Source: Antedon mediterranea
Lineage: Eukaryota > Echinodermata > Crinoidea > Comatulida > Antedonidae
NCBI RefSeq assembly: GCF_964355755.1
Contig: NC_092670.1
Span: 27,703,795 to 27,767,794, forward strand
Length of the DNA stretch: 64,000 nucleotides
Reading direction: 5' to 3'
The notes beneath the pieces are model-generated. The model was not told the origin of the DNA, ran no database searches, and saw only the letters and a list, made by a program, of their open reading frames with translations. Shown here one piece after another: positions 37,997 through 51,195 of the stretch; within the stretch, counting starts at the first letter, position 1, and each line of letters opens with the position of its first letter. The position numbers and the translations under genes are program-made.

Positions 37997-40900
37997 TTTG
38001 AAGCTATTCTAAGCACTTTGGTGTTTTTATGTTAACAAGTTTTTTTCGAAAATCACAAAATGGTGTAAAACGTCTCCAAATGCGATTTTAAGCTATTCTA
38101 AGCAATTTGGTGTTTTTATGTTAACAAGTTTTTTCGAAAATCACAAAATGGTCTAAAACGTCTCCAAATGCGATTTGAAGCTATTCTGTACACTTTGCTG
38201 TTTTGTGAGAATAATTTTTGTCGAAATGCTCAAAATGGTCAAAAACGTTTTTAAATACGATATTAAGCTATTTTGTGCTCTTTGATGTTTTTGTGTGAAA
38301 AGTTTTATCGAAATGCTCAAAATGGTCTAAAACGGTTTCTAATGTGATTTTAAGCACTTTGATGTTTTTATGTTAACAACTTTTTTAGAAAATTACAAAA
38401 TGGTGTAAAACGTCTCCAAATGCGATTTGAAGCTATTCTAAGCAATTTCGTGTTTTTATGTTAACAAGTTTTTTCGAAAATCACAAAATGGTCTAAAACG
38501 TCTCCAAATGCGATTTGAAGCTATTCTAAGCACTTTTGTGTTTTTATGTTAACAAGTTTTTTCGAAAATCACAAAATGGTCTAAAATGTCTCCAAATGCG
38601 ATTTTAAGGTATTCTAAGCACTTTGGTGTTTTTATGTTAACAAGTTTTTTCGAAAATCACAAAATGGTCTAAAACGTCTACAAATGCGATTTGAAGCTAT
38701 TCTAAGCACTTTGGTGTTTTTATGTTAACAAGTTTTTTCGAAAATTACAAAATGGTATAAAACGTCTCCAAATGCGATTTGAAGATTTTCTAAGCACTTT
38801 GGTGTTTTTATGTTTACAAGTTTTTTCGAAAATCACAAAATGGTCTAAAACGTCTCCAAATGCGATTTGAAGCTATTCTGTACACTTTGCTGTTTTGTGT
38901 GAATAATTTTGTCAAAATGCTCAAAATGGTCAAAAACGTTTTTAAATACTATATTAAGCTATTTTGTGTTCTTTGATGTTTTTGTGTGAAAAGTTTTATC
39001 GAAATGCTCAAAATGGTCTAAAACGGTTTCTAATGAAATGATTTTAAGAACTTTGATGTTTTTATGTTAACAACTTTTTTAGAAAATCACAAAATGGTCT
39101 AAAACGTCTCCAAATGCGATTTGAAGCAATTCTAAGCACTTTGGTGTTTTTATGTTAACAAGTTTTTTCGAAAATCACAAAATGGTATAAAACCTCTCCA
39201 AATGCGATTTTAAGGTATTCTAAGCACTTTGGTGTTTTTATGTTAACAAGTTTTTTCGAAAATCACAAAATGGTCTAAAACGTCTACAAATGCGATTTGA
39301 AGCTATTCTAAGCACTTTGGTGTTTTTATGTTAACAAGTTTTTTCGAAAATCACAAAATGGTATAAAACGTCTCCAAATGAGATTTTAAGGTATTCTAAG
39401 CACTTTGGTGTTTTTATGTTAACAAGTTTTTTCGAAAATCACAAAATGGTCTAAAACGTCTACAAATGCGATTTGAAGCTATTCTAAGCACTTTGGTGTT
39501 TTTATGTTAACAAGTTTTTTCGAAAATCACAAAATGGTATAAAACGTCTCCAAATGCGATTTTAAGCTATTCTAAGCAATTTGGTGTTTTTATGTTAACA
39601 AGTTTTTTCGAAAATCACAAAATGGTCGAAAATGTCACAAAATGCGATTTGAAGCTATTCTAAGCACTTTGGTGTTATTATGTTAACAAGTTTTTTCGAA
39701 AATCACAAATTGGTCTAAAACGTCTCCAAATGCGATTTGAAGCTATTTTAAGCACTTTGGTGTTTTTGTGTAACCAAGTTTTTTCGAAAATCACAAAATG
39801 GTGTGAAACGTCTCCAAATGCGATTTGAAGCTATTCTAAGCACTTTGCTGTTTTGTGTGAATAATTTTTGTCGAAATGCTCAAAATGGTCAAAAACGTTT
39901 TTAAATACGATATTAAGCTATTTTGTGCTCTTTGATGTTTTTGTGTGAAAAGTTTTATCGAAATGCTCAAAATGGTCTAAAACGGTTTCTAATGTGATTT
40001 TAAGCACTTTGATGTTTTTATGTTAACAACTTTTTTAGAAAATCACAAAATGGTCTAAAACGTCTCCAAATGCGATTTGAAGCAATTCTAAGCACTTTGG
40101 TGTTTTTATGGTAACGAGTTATTTCGAAAATCACAAAATGGTCTAAAACGTCTCCAAATGCGATTTGAAGCTATTCTGTACACTTTGCTGTTTTGTGTGA
40201 ATAATTTTTGTCAAAATGCTCAAAATGGTCAAAAACGTTTTTTAATACTATATTAAGCTATTTTGTGCTCTTTGATGTTTTTGTGTGAAAAGTTTTATCG
40301 AAATGCTCAAAATGGTCTAAAACGGTTTCTAATGTGATTTTAAGCACTTTGATGTTTTTATGTTAACAACTTTTTTAGAAAATTACAAAATGGTGTAAAA
40401 CGTCTCCAAATGCGATTTGAAGCTATTCTAAGCACTTTGGTGTTTTTATGGTAACGAGTTTTTTTGAATATCACAAAATGGTCTAAAATGTCTCCAAATG
40501 CGATTTGAAGCTTTTCTAAGCACTTTGGTGTTTTTATGTTAACAAGTTTTTTCGTAAATCACAAAATGGTCTAAAACGTCTCCAAATGTGATTTGAAGCT
40601 ATTCTAAACACTTTGGTGTTTTTATGTTAACAAGTTTTTTCGAAAATCACAAATTGGTCTAAAACGTCTCCAAATGCGATTTGAAGCTAGTTTAAGCACT
40701 TTTGTGTTTTTGTGTAACCAAGTTTTTTCGAAAATCACAAAAGGGTCTAAAATGTCTCAAAATGCGATTTGAAGCTATTCTGTACACTTTGATGTTTTTT
40801 TTGTTAACAAGTTTTTTCGAAAGTCACAAAATGGTCTAAAACGTCTCCAAATGCGATTTGAAGCTATTCTAAGCACTTTGGTGTTTTTATGTTAACAAGT

Positions 40901-43492
40901 TTTTTCGAAAATCACAAAATGGTGTAAAACGTCTCCAAATGCGATTTGAAGCTATTCTAAGCAATTTGGTGTTTTTATGTTAACAAGTTTTTTCGAAAAT
41001 CACAAAATGGTGTAAAACGTCTCTAAATGCGATTTTAAGCTATTCTAAGCAATTTGGTGTTTTTTTATGTTAACAAGTTTTTTCGAAAATCACAAAATGG
41101 TCTAAAACGTCTCCAAATGCGATTTGAAGCTATTCTGTACACTTTGCTGTTTTGTGAGAATAATTTTTGTCGAAATGCTCAAAATGGTCAAAAACGTTTT
41201 TAAATACGATATTAAGCTATTTTGTGCTCTTTGATGTTTTTGTGTGAAAAGTTTTATCGAAATGCTCAAAATGGTCTAAAACGGTTTCTAATGTGATTTT
41301 AAGCACTTTGGTGTTTTTATGTTAACAAGTTTTTTCGAAAATCACAAAATGGTCTAAAACGTCTCCAAATGTGATTTGAAGCTATTCAAAACACTTTGGT
41401 GTTTTTATGTTAACAAGTTTTTTCGAAAATCACAAATTGGTCTAAAACGTCTCCAAATGCGATTTGAAGCTATTTTAAGCACTTTGGTGTTTTTGTGTAA
41501 CGAAGTTTTTTCGAAAATCACAAAAGGGTCTAAAATGTCTCAAAATGCGATTTGAAGCTATTCTGTACACTTTGATGTTTTTTTGTTAACAAGTTTTTTC
41601 GAAAGTCACAAAATGGTCTAAAACGTCTCCAAATGCGATTTGAAGCTATTCTAAGCACTTTGCTGTTTTGTGTGAATAATTTTTGTCGAAATGCTCAAAA
41701 TGGTCAAAAACGTTTTTAAATACGATATTAAGCTATTTTGTGCTCTTTGATGTTTTTGTGTGAAAAGTTTTATCGAAATGCTCAAAATGGTCTAAAACGG
41801 TTTCTAATGTGATTTTAAGCACTTTGATGTTTTTATGTTAACAACTTTTTTAGAAAATCACAAAATGGTCTAAAACGTCTCCAAATGCGATTTGAAGCAA
41901 TTCTAAGCACTTTGGTGTTTTTATGGTAACGAGTTTTTTTGAATATCACAAAATGGTCTAAAATGTCTCCAAATGCGATTTGAAGCTTTTCTAAGCACTT
42001 TGGTGTTTTTATGTTAACAAGTTTTTTCGAAAATCACAAAATGGTCTAAAACGTCTCCAAATGCGATTTGAAGCTATTCTGTACACTTTGCTGTTTTGTG
42101 TGAATAATTTTTGTCGAAATGCTCAAAATGGTCAAAAACGTTTTTAAGTACGATATTAAGCTATTTTGTGCTCTTTTATGTTTTTGTGTGAAAAGTTTTA
42201 TCGAAATGCTCAAAATGGTCTAAAACGGTTTCTAATGTGATTTTAAGCACTTTGATGTTTTTATGTTAACAACTTTTTTAGAAAATCACAAAATGGTCTA
42301 AAACGTCTCCAAATGCGATTTGAAGCAATTCTAAGCACTTTGGTGTTTTTATGGTAACGAGTTTTTTTGAATATCACAAAATGGTCTAAAATGTCTCCAA
42401 ATGCGATTTGAAGCTTTTCTAAGCAATTTGGTGTTTTTATGGTAACGAGTTATTTCGAAAATCACAAAATGGTCTAAAACGTCTCCAAATGCGATTTGAA
42501 GCTATTCTGTACACTTTGCTGTTTTGTGTGAATAATTTTTGTCAAAATGCTCAAAATGGTCAAAAACGTTTTTAAATACTATATTAAGCTATTTTGTGCT
42601 CTTTGATGTTTTTGTGTGAAAAGTTTTATCGAAATGCTCAAAATGGTCTAAAACGGTTTCTAATGTGATTTTAAGCACTTTGATGTTTTTATGTTAACAA
42701 CTTTTTTAGAAAATTACAAAATGGTGTAAAACGTCTCCAAATGCGATTTGAAGCTATTCTAAGCAATTTGGTGTTTTTATGTTAACAAGTTTTTTCGAAA
42801 ATCACAAAATGGTCTAAAACGTCTCCAAATGCGATTTGAAGCTATTCTAAGCACTTTTGTGTTTTTATGTTAACAAGTTTTTTCGAAAATCACAAAATGG
42901 TCTACAACGTCTCCAAATGCGATTTGAAGATATTCTAAGCACTTTGGTGTTTTTATGTTAACAAGTTTTTTCGAAAATCACAAAGTGGTATAAAACGTCT
43001 CCAAATGCGATTTTAAGGTATTCTAAGCACTTTGGTGTTTTTATGTTAACAAGTTTTTTCGAAAATCACAAAATGGTCTAAAACGTCTCCAAATGTGATT
43101 TGAAGCTATTCTAAACACTTTGGTGTTTTTATGTTAACAAGTTTTTTCGAAAATCACAAATTGGTCTAAAACGTCTCCAAATGCGATTTGAAGCTATTTT
43201 AAGCACTTTGGTGTTTTTGTGTAACCAAGTTTTTTCGAAAATCACAAAAGGGTCTAAAATGTCTCAAAATGCGATTTGAAGCTATTCTGTACACTTTGAT
43301 GTTTTTATGTTAACAACTTTTTTAGAAAATCACAAAATGGTCTAAAACGTCTCCAAATGCGATTTGAAGCAATTCTAAGCACTTTGGTGTTTTTATGGTA
43401 ACGAGTTTTTTTGAATATCACAAAATGGTCTAAAATGTCTCCAAATGCGATTTGAAGCTTTTCTAAGCACTTTGGTGTTTTTATGTTAACAA
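37997..43492. repeat. Block Q, copy 2 (partner at 2035)
   Basis: The same marker order as 2035-7530 appears at offset 35962. Visible single-base differences from copy 1 are few, for example TTAAGTACG near 42148 where copy 1 has TTAAATACG, CGAAG at 41501 where copy 1 has CCAAG, and GGTGTGAAAC near 39801 for GGTGTAAAAC. Its end, near 43492, is a recombinant monomer (see 43469-43556). Confidence 0.84.
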
Positions 43493-43556
43493 GTTTTTTA
43501 GAAAATCACAAAATGGTCTAAAACGTCTCCAAATGCGATTTGAAGCAATTCTAAGC
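43469..43556. repeat. Hybrid monomer, A start and B3 end
   Basis: It begins as A (ACTTTGGTG and AACAAGTTTTTT) and ends as B3 (AGAAAATCAC and AAGCAATTCTAAGC), with the switch at about 43493-43499. It is the mirror of the hybrid at 20402 and marks the end of block Q copy 2. A second copy lies at 56432-56519 inside the 54288-64000 block. Confidence 0.8.
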
Positions 43557-43591
43557 ACTTTGGTGTTTTTATGGTAACGAGTTTTTTTGAA

Positions 43592-45904
43592 TATCACAAA
43601 ATGGTCTAAAACGTCTCCAAATGCGATTTGAAGCTATTCTAAGCACTTTGCTGTTTTGTGTGAATAATTTTTGTCGAAATGCTCAAAATGGTCAAAAACG
43701 TTTTTAAATACGATTTTAAGCTATTTTGTGCTCTTTGATGTTTTTGTGTGAAAAGTTTTATCGAAATGCTCAAAATGGTCTAAAACGGTTTCTAATGTGA
43801 TTTTAAGCACTTTGATGTTTTTATGTTAACAACTTTTTTAGAAAATCACAAAATGGTCTAAAACGTCTCCAAATGCGATTTGAAGCAATTCTAAGCACTT
43901 TGGTGTTTTTATGGTAACGAGTTTTTTTGAATATCACAAAATGGTCTAAAATGTCTCCAAATGCGATTTGAAGCTTTTCTAAGCACTTTGGTGTTTTTAT
44001 GTTAACAAGTTTTTTCGAAAATCACAAAATGGTCTAAAACGTCTCCAAATGCGATTTGAAGCTATTCTGTACACTTTGCTGTTTTGTGTGAATAATTTTT
44101 GTCGAAATGCTCAAAATGGTCAAAAACGTTTTTAAATACGATATTAAGCTATTTTGTGCTCTTTGATGTTTTTGTGTGAAAAGCTTTATCGAAATGCTCA
44201 AAATGGTCTAAAACGGTTTCTAATGTGATTTTAAGCACTTTGATGTTTTTATGTTAACAACTTTTTTAGAAAATTACAAAATGGTGTAAAACGTCTCCAA
44301 ATGCGATTTGAAGCTATTCTAAGCAATTTGGTGTTTTTATGTTAACAAGTTTTTTCGAAAATCACAAAATGGTCTAAAACGTCTCCGAATGCGATTTGAA
44401 GCTATTCTAAGCACTTTTGTGTTTTTATGTTAACAAGTTTTTTCGAAAATCACAAAATGGTCTAAAATGTCTCCAAATGCGATTTGAAGCTTTTCTAAGC
44501 ACTTTTGTGTTTTTATGTTTACAAGTTTTTTCGAAAATCACAAAATGGTCTAAAACGTCTCCAAATGCGATTTGAAGCTATTCTGTACACTTTGCTGTTT
44601 TGTGTGAATAATTTTTGTCAAAATGCTCAAAATGGTCAAAAACGTTTTTAAATACTATATTAAGCTATTTTGTGTTCTTTGATGTTTTTATGTGAAAAGT
44701 TTTATCGAAATGCTCAAAATGGTCTAAAACGGTTTCTAATGTGATTTTAAGAACTTTGATGTTTTTATGTTAAAAACTTTTTTAGAAAATCACAAAATGG
44801 TCTAAAACGTCTCCAAATGCGATTTGAAGCAATTCTAAGCACTTTGGTGTTTTTATGTTAACATGTTTTTTCGAAAATCACAAAATGGTCTACAACGTCT
44901 CCAAATGCGATTTGAAGATATTCTAAGCACTTTGGTGTTTTTATGTTAACAAGTTTTTTCGAAAATCACAAAGTGGTATAAAACGTCTCCAAATGCGATT
45001 TTAAGGTATTCTAAGCACTTTGGTGTTTTTATGTTAACAAGTTTTTTCGAAAATCACAAAATGGTCTAAAACGTCTCCAAATGTGATTTGAAGCTATTCT
45101 AAACACTTTGGTGTTTTTATGTTAACAAGTTTTTTTGAAAATCACAAATTGGTCTAAAACGTCTCCAAATGCGATTTGAAGCTATTTTAAGCACTTTGGT
45201 GTTTTTGTGTAACCAAGTTTTTTCGAAAATCACAAAAGGGTCTAAAATGTCTCAAAATGCGATTTGAAGCTATTCTGTACACTTTGATGTTTTTATGTTA
45301 ACAACTTTTTTAGAAAATCACAAAATGGTCTAAAACGTCTCCAAATGCGATTTGAAGCAATTCTAAGCACTTTGGTGTTTTTATGGTAACGAGTTTTTTT
45401 GAATATCACAAAATGGTCTAAAATGTCTCCAAATGCGATTTGAAGCTTTTCTAAGCACTTTGGTGTTTTTATGTTAACAAGTTTTTTCGAAAATCACAAA
45501 ATGGTCTAAAACGTCTCCAAATGCGATTTGAAGCTATTCTGTACACTTTGCTGTTTTGTGTGAATAATTTTTGTCGAAATGCTCAAAATGGTCAAAAACG
45601 TTTTTAAATACGATATTAAGCTATTTTGTGCTCTTTGATGTTTTTGTGTGAAAAGTTTTATCGAAATGCTCAAAATGGTCTAAAACGGTTTCTAATGTGA
45701 TTTTAAGCACTTTGATGTTTTTATGTTAACAACTTTTTTCGAAAATCACAAAATGGTCTAAAACGTCTCCAAATGCGATTTGAAGCTATTCTAAGCACTT
45801 TGGTGTTTTTATGTTAACAAGTTTTTTCGAAAATCACAAAATGGTGTAAAACGTCTCCAAATGCGATTTGAAGCTATTCTAAGCAATTTTGTGTTTTTAT
45901 GTTA
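43592..45904. repeat. Block T, copy 3 (partner at 30548)
   Basis: It follows the recombinant monomer at 43469. Private changes shared with its own copy near 56.6-58.9 kb are AAAGCTTTATCG in B2 (44182 and 57145) and GTCTCCGAATGCG near 44381. At about 45904 it jumps in phase to the equivalent of 34.0-34.2 kb, skipping 1296 bp relative to 32860-34200. Confidence 0.8.
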
Positions 45905-45947
45905 ACAAGTTTTATCGAAAATCACAAAATGGTGTAAAACGTCTCCA

Positions 45948-48634
45948 AATGCGATTTGAAGCTATTCTGTACACTTTGCTGTTTTGTGAGAATAATTTTT
46001 ATCGAAATGCTCAAAATGGTCAAAAACGTTTTTAAATACGATATTAAGCTATTTTGTGCTCTTTGATGTTTTTGTGTGAAAAGTTTTATCGAAATGCTCA
46101 AAATGGTCTAAAACGGTTTCTAATGTGATTTTAAGCACTTTGATGTTTTTATGTTAACAACTTTTTTAGAAAATTACAAAATGGTGTAAAACGTCTCCAA
46201 ATGCGATTTGAAGCTATTCTAAGCAATTTCGTGTTTTTATGTTAACAAGTTTTTTCGAAAATCACAAAATGGTCTAAAACGTCTCCAAATGCGATTTGAA
46301 GCTATTCTAAGCACTTTTGTGTTTTTATGTTAACAAGTTTTTTCGAAAATCACAAAATGGTCTAAAACGTCTCCAAATGCGATTTGAAGCTATTCTGTAC
46401 ACTTTGCTGTTTTGTGTGAATAATTTTTTGTCGAAATGCTCAAAATGGTCAAAAACGTTTTTAAATACGATATTAAGCTATTTTGTGCTCTTTGATGTTT
46501 TTGTGTGAAAAGTTTTATCGAAATGCTCAAAATGGTCTAAAACGGTTTCTAATGTGATTTTAAGCACTTTGATGTTTTTATGTTAACAACTTTTTTAGAA
46601 AATCACAAAATGGTCTAAAACGTCTCCAAATGCGATTTGAAGCAATTCTAAGCACTTTGGTGTTTTTATGGTAACGAGTTTTTTTGAATATCACAAAATG
46701 GTCTAAAACGTCTCCAAATGCGATTTGAAGCTTTTCTAAGCACTTTGGTGTTTTTATGTTTACAAGTTTTTTCGAAAATCACAAAATGGTCTAAAACGGC
46801 TCCAAATACGATTTGAAGCTATTCTAAGCACTTTGGTGTTTTTATGTTAACAAGTTTTTTCGAAAATCACAAAATGGTCTAAAACGTCTCCAAATGCGAT
46901 TTGAAGCTATTCTAAGCACTTTGGTGTTTTTATGTTAACAAGTTTTTTCGAAAATCACAAAATGGTGTAAAACGTCTCCAAATGCGATTTGAAGCTATTC
47001 TAAGCACTTTTGTGTTTTTATGTTAACAAGTTTTTTCGAAAATCACAAAATGGTCTAAAATGTCTCAAATTGCGATTTGAAGCTATTCTGTACACTTTGC
47101 TGTTTTGTGTGAATAATTTTTGTCAAAATGCTCAAAATGGTCAAAAACGTTTTTAAATACTATATTAAGCTATTTTGTGTTCTTTGATGTTTTTGTGTGA
47201 AAAGTTTTTTCGAAATGCTCAAAATGGTCTAAAACGGTTTCTAATGTGATTTTAAGCACTTTGATGTTTTTATGTTAACAACTTTTTTAGAAAATTACAA
47301 AATGGTCTAAAACGTCTCCAAATGCGATTTGAAGCAATTCTAAGCACTTTGGTGTTTTTATGTTAACAAGTTTTTTCGAAAATCACAAAATGGTCTAAAA
47401 CGTCTCCAAATGCGATTTGAAGCTATTCTGTACACTTTGCTGTTTTGTGTGAATAATTTTTGTTGAAATGCTCAAAATGGTCAAAAACGTTTTTAAATAC
47501 GATATTAAGCTATTTTGTGCTCTTTGATGTTTTTGTGTGAAAAGTTTTATCGAAATGCTCAAAATGGTCTAAAACGGTTTCTAATGTGATTTTAAGCACT
47601 TTGGTGTTTTTATGTTAACAAGTTTTTTCGAAAATCACAAAATGGTCTAAAACGTCTCCAAATGTGATTTGAAGCTATTCTAAACACTTTGGTGTTTTTA
47701 TGTTAACAAGTTTTTTCGAAAATCACAAATTGGTCTAAAACGTCTCCAAATGCGATTTGAAGCTATTTTAAGCACTTTGGTGTTTTTGTGTAACCAAGTT
47801 TTTTCGAAAATCACAAAAGGGTCTAAAATGTCTCAAAATGCGATTTGAAGCTATTCTGTACACTTTGATGTTTTTTTGTTAACAAGTTTTTTCGAAAGTC
47901 ACAAAATGGTCTAAAAAGTCTCCAAATGCGATTTGAAGCTATTCTAAGCACTTTGGTGTTTTTATGTTAACAAGTTTTATCGAAAATCACAAAATGGTGT
48001 AAAACGTCTCCAAATGCGATTTGAAGCTATTCTAAGCACTTTGGTGTTTTTATGTTAACAAGTTTTTTCGAAAATCACAAAATGGTGTAAAACGTCTCCA
48101 AATGCGATTTTAAGCTATTCTAAGCAATTTGGTGTTTTTATGTTAACAAGTTTTTTCGAAAATCACAAAATGGTCTAAAACGTCTCCAAATGCGATTTGA
48201 AGCTATTCTGTACACTTTGCTGTTTTGTGAGAATAATTTTTGTCGAAATGCTCAAAATGGTCAAAAACGTTTTTAAATACGATATTAAGCTATTTTGTGC
48301 TCTTTGATGTTTTTGTGTGAAAAGTTTTATCGAAATGCTCAAAATGGTCTAAAACGGTTTCTAATGTGATTTTAAGCACTTTGATGTTTTTATGTTAACA
48401 ACTTTTTTAGAAAATTACAAAATGGTGTAAAACGTCTCCAAATGCGATTTGAAGCTATTCTAAGCAATTTCGTGTTTTTATGTTAACAAGTTTTTTCGAA
48501 AATCACAAAATGGTCTAAAACGTCTCCAAATGCGATTTGAAGCTATTCTAAGCACTTTTGTGTTTTTATGTTAACAAGTTTTTTCGAAAATCACAAAATG
48601 GTCTAAAATGTCTCCAAATGCGATTTTAAGGTAT
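45948..48634. repeat. Block U, copy 3 (partner at 34200)
   Basis: It matches 34200-36886 at offset 11748. Its first B1 reads GAGAATAATTTTTATCG near 45995, a private change shared only with the copy near 58958. TCAAATTGCG near 47065 is likewise shared only with the copy near 60028. The preceding monomer is a hybrid carrying GTTTTATCG and GGTGTAAAAC directly before the B1. Confidence 0.8.
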
Positions 48635-49678
48635 TCTAAGCACTTTGGTGTTTTTATGTTAACAAGTTTTTTCGAAAATCACAAAATGGTCTAAAACGTC
48701 TCCAAATGCGATTTGAAGCTATTTTAAGCACTTTGGTGTTTTTGTGTAACCAAGTTTTTTCGAAAATCACAAAAGGGTCTAAAATGTCTCAAAATGCGAT
48801 TTGAAGCTATTCTGTACACTTTGATGTTTTTTTGTTAACAAGTTTTTTCGAAAGTCACAAAATGGTCTAAAAAGTCTCCAAATGCGATTTGAAGCTATTC
48901 TAAGCACTTTGGTGTTTTTATGTTAACAAGTTTTATCGAAAATCACAAAATGGTGTAAAACGTCTCCAAATGCGATTTGAAGCTATTCTAAGCACTTTGG
49001 TGTTTTTATGTTAACAAGTTTTTTCGAAAATCACAAAATGGTGTAAAACGTCTCCAAATGCGATTTTAAGCTATTCTAAGCAATTTGGTGTTTTTATGTT
49101 AACAAGTTTTTTCGAAAATCACAAAATGGTCTAAAACGTCTCCAAATGCGATTTGAAGCTATTCTGTACACTTTGCTGTTTTGTGAGAATAATTTTTGTC
49201 GAAATGCTCAAAATGGTCAAAAACGTTTTTAAATACGATATTAAGCTATTTTGTGCTCTTTGATGTTTTTGTGTGAAAAGTTTTATCGAAATGCTCAAAA
49301 TGGTCTAAAACGGTTTCTAATGTGATTTTAAGCACTTTGATGTTTTTATGTTAACAACTTTTTTAGAAAATTACAAAATGGTGTAAAACGTCTCCAAATG
49401 CGATTTGAAGCTATTCTAAGCAATTTCGTGTTTTTATGTTAACAAGTTTTTTCGAAAATCACAAAATGGTCTAAAACGTCTCCAAATGCGATTTGAAGCT
49501 ATTCTAAGCACTTTTGTGTTTTTATGTTAACAAGTTTTTTCGAAAATCACAAAATGATCTAAAATGTCTCCAAATGCGATTTTAAGGTATTCTAAGCACT
49601 TTGGTGTTTTTATGTTAACAAGTTTTTTCGAAAATCACAAAATGGTCTAAAACGTCTCCAAATGCGATTTGAAGCTAT
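47735..49678. repeat. 956-bp HOR, two tandem copies
   Basis: GGGTCT of the C series falls at 47819 and 48775, and AAAGTC at 47915 and 48871, both 956 bp apart. Each unit runs C series, AAAAAGTCTCC A, GTTTTATCG A, A, a B cassette with GAGAATA, B3 with AAAATTAC, a GCAATTTCG A, a GCACTTTTG A and an AAGGTATT A. The only difference I noticed is AAAATGATC at 49557. The equivalent places near 24.6 kb and 36.9 kb have a single unit. Confidence 0.84.
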
Positions 49679-51095
49679 TCTAAGCACTTTGGTGTTTTTA
49701 TGTTAACAAGTTTTTTCGAAAATCACAAAATGGTGTAAAACTTCTCCAAATACGATTTTAAGCTATTCTAAGCAATTTGGTGTTTTTATGTTAACAACTT
49801 TTTTAGAAAATCACAAAATGGTATAAAACGTCTCCAAATACGATTTGAAGCAATTCTAAGCACTTTGGTGTTTTTATGTTAACAAGTTTTTTCGAAAATC
49901 ACAAAATGGTCTAAAATGTCTCCAAATGCGATTTTAAGGTATTCTAAGCACTTTGGTGTTTTTATGGTAACGAGTTATTTTGAAAATCACAAAATGGTCT
50001 AAAACGTCTCCAAATGCGATTTGAAGCTATTCTGTACACTTTGCTGTTTTGTGTGAATAATTTTTGTCAAAATGCTCAAAATGGTCAAAAACGTTTTTAA
50101 ATACTATATTAAGCTATTTTGTGCTCTTTGATGTTTTTGTGTGAAAAGTTTTATCGAAATGCTCAAAATGGTCTAAAACGGTTTCTAATGTGATTTTAAG
50201 CACTTTGATGTTTTTATGTTAACAACTTTTTTAGAAAATTACAAAATGGTGTAAAACGTCTCCAAATGCGATTTGAAGCTATTCTAAGCAATTTGGTGTT
50301 TTTATGTTAACAAGTTTTTTCGAAAATCACAAAATGGTCTAAAACGTCTCCAAATGCGATTTGAAGCTATTCTAAGCACTTTTGTGTTTTTATGTTAACA
50401 AGTTTTTTCGAAAATCACAAAATGGTCTAAAATGTCTCCAAATGCGATTTGAAGCTTTTCTAAGCACTTTTGTGTTTTTATGTTTACAAGTTTTTTCGAA
50501 AATCACAAAATGGTCTAAAACGTCTCCAAATGCGATTTGAAGCTATTCTGTACACTTTGCTGTTTTGTGTGAATAATTTTTGTCAAAATGCTCAAAATGG
50601 TCAAAAACGTTTTTAAATACTATATTAAGCTATTTTGTGTTCTTTGATGTTTTTATGTGAAAAGTTTTATCGAAATGCTCAAAATGGTCTAAAACGGTTT
50701 CTAATGTGATTTTAAGAACTTTGATGTTTTTATGTTAAAAACTTTTTTAGAAAATCACAAAATGGTCTAAAACGTCTCCAAATGCGATTTGAAGCAATTC
50801 TAAGCACTTTGGTGTTTTTATGTTAACACGTTTTTTCGAAAATCACAAAATGGTCTAAAACGTCTCCAAATGCGATTTGAAGCTATTCTAAGCACTTTTG
50901 TGTTTTTATGTTAACAAGTTTTTTCGAAAATCACAAAATGGTCTAAAATGTCTCCAAATGCGATTTTAAGGTATTCTAAGCACTTTGGTGTTTTTATGTT
51001 AACAAGTTTTTTTGAAAATCACAAAATGGTCTAAAACGTCTACAAATGCGATTTGAAGCTATTCTAAGCACTTTGGTGTTTTTATGTTAACAAGT
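49632..51095. repeat. Block S, copy 2 (partner at 24655)
   Basis: Same marker order as 24655-26118 at offset 24977. It joins directly to a P block at about 51196 through the GGTATAAAAC and GAAGATTTTC monomer near 51117-51150. A third copy lies at about 62595-64000 inside the repeat of the 41325-51037 block. Confidence 0.8.
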
Positions 51096-51195
51096 TTTTT
51101 CGAAAATCACAAAATGGTATAAAACGTCTCCAAATGCGATTTGAAGATTTTCTAAGCACTTTGGTGTTTTTATGTTTACAAGTTTTTTCGAAAAT

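Larger units (their letters stand above)
41325..51037. repeat. 9.7-kb block V, copy 1 (partner at 54288)
   Basis: It matches 54288-64000 at a constant offset of 12963, anchored by GTACG (42148 and 55111), the hybrid monomer (43469 and 56432), the CTTTTGTG unit (46317 and 59280) and AACACG (50826 and 63789). Differences seen by eye are single bases at 41388, 41502, 46551, 47019 and 49557 against 54351, 54465, 59514, 59982 and 62520. It is a composite containing the end of Q, then T, U, the 956-bp HOR pair and S, so it was duplicated after those had been joined. The true end lies beyond what the window can show. Confidence 0.87.
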
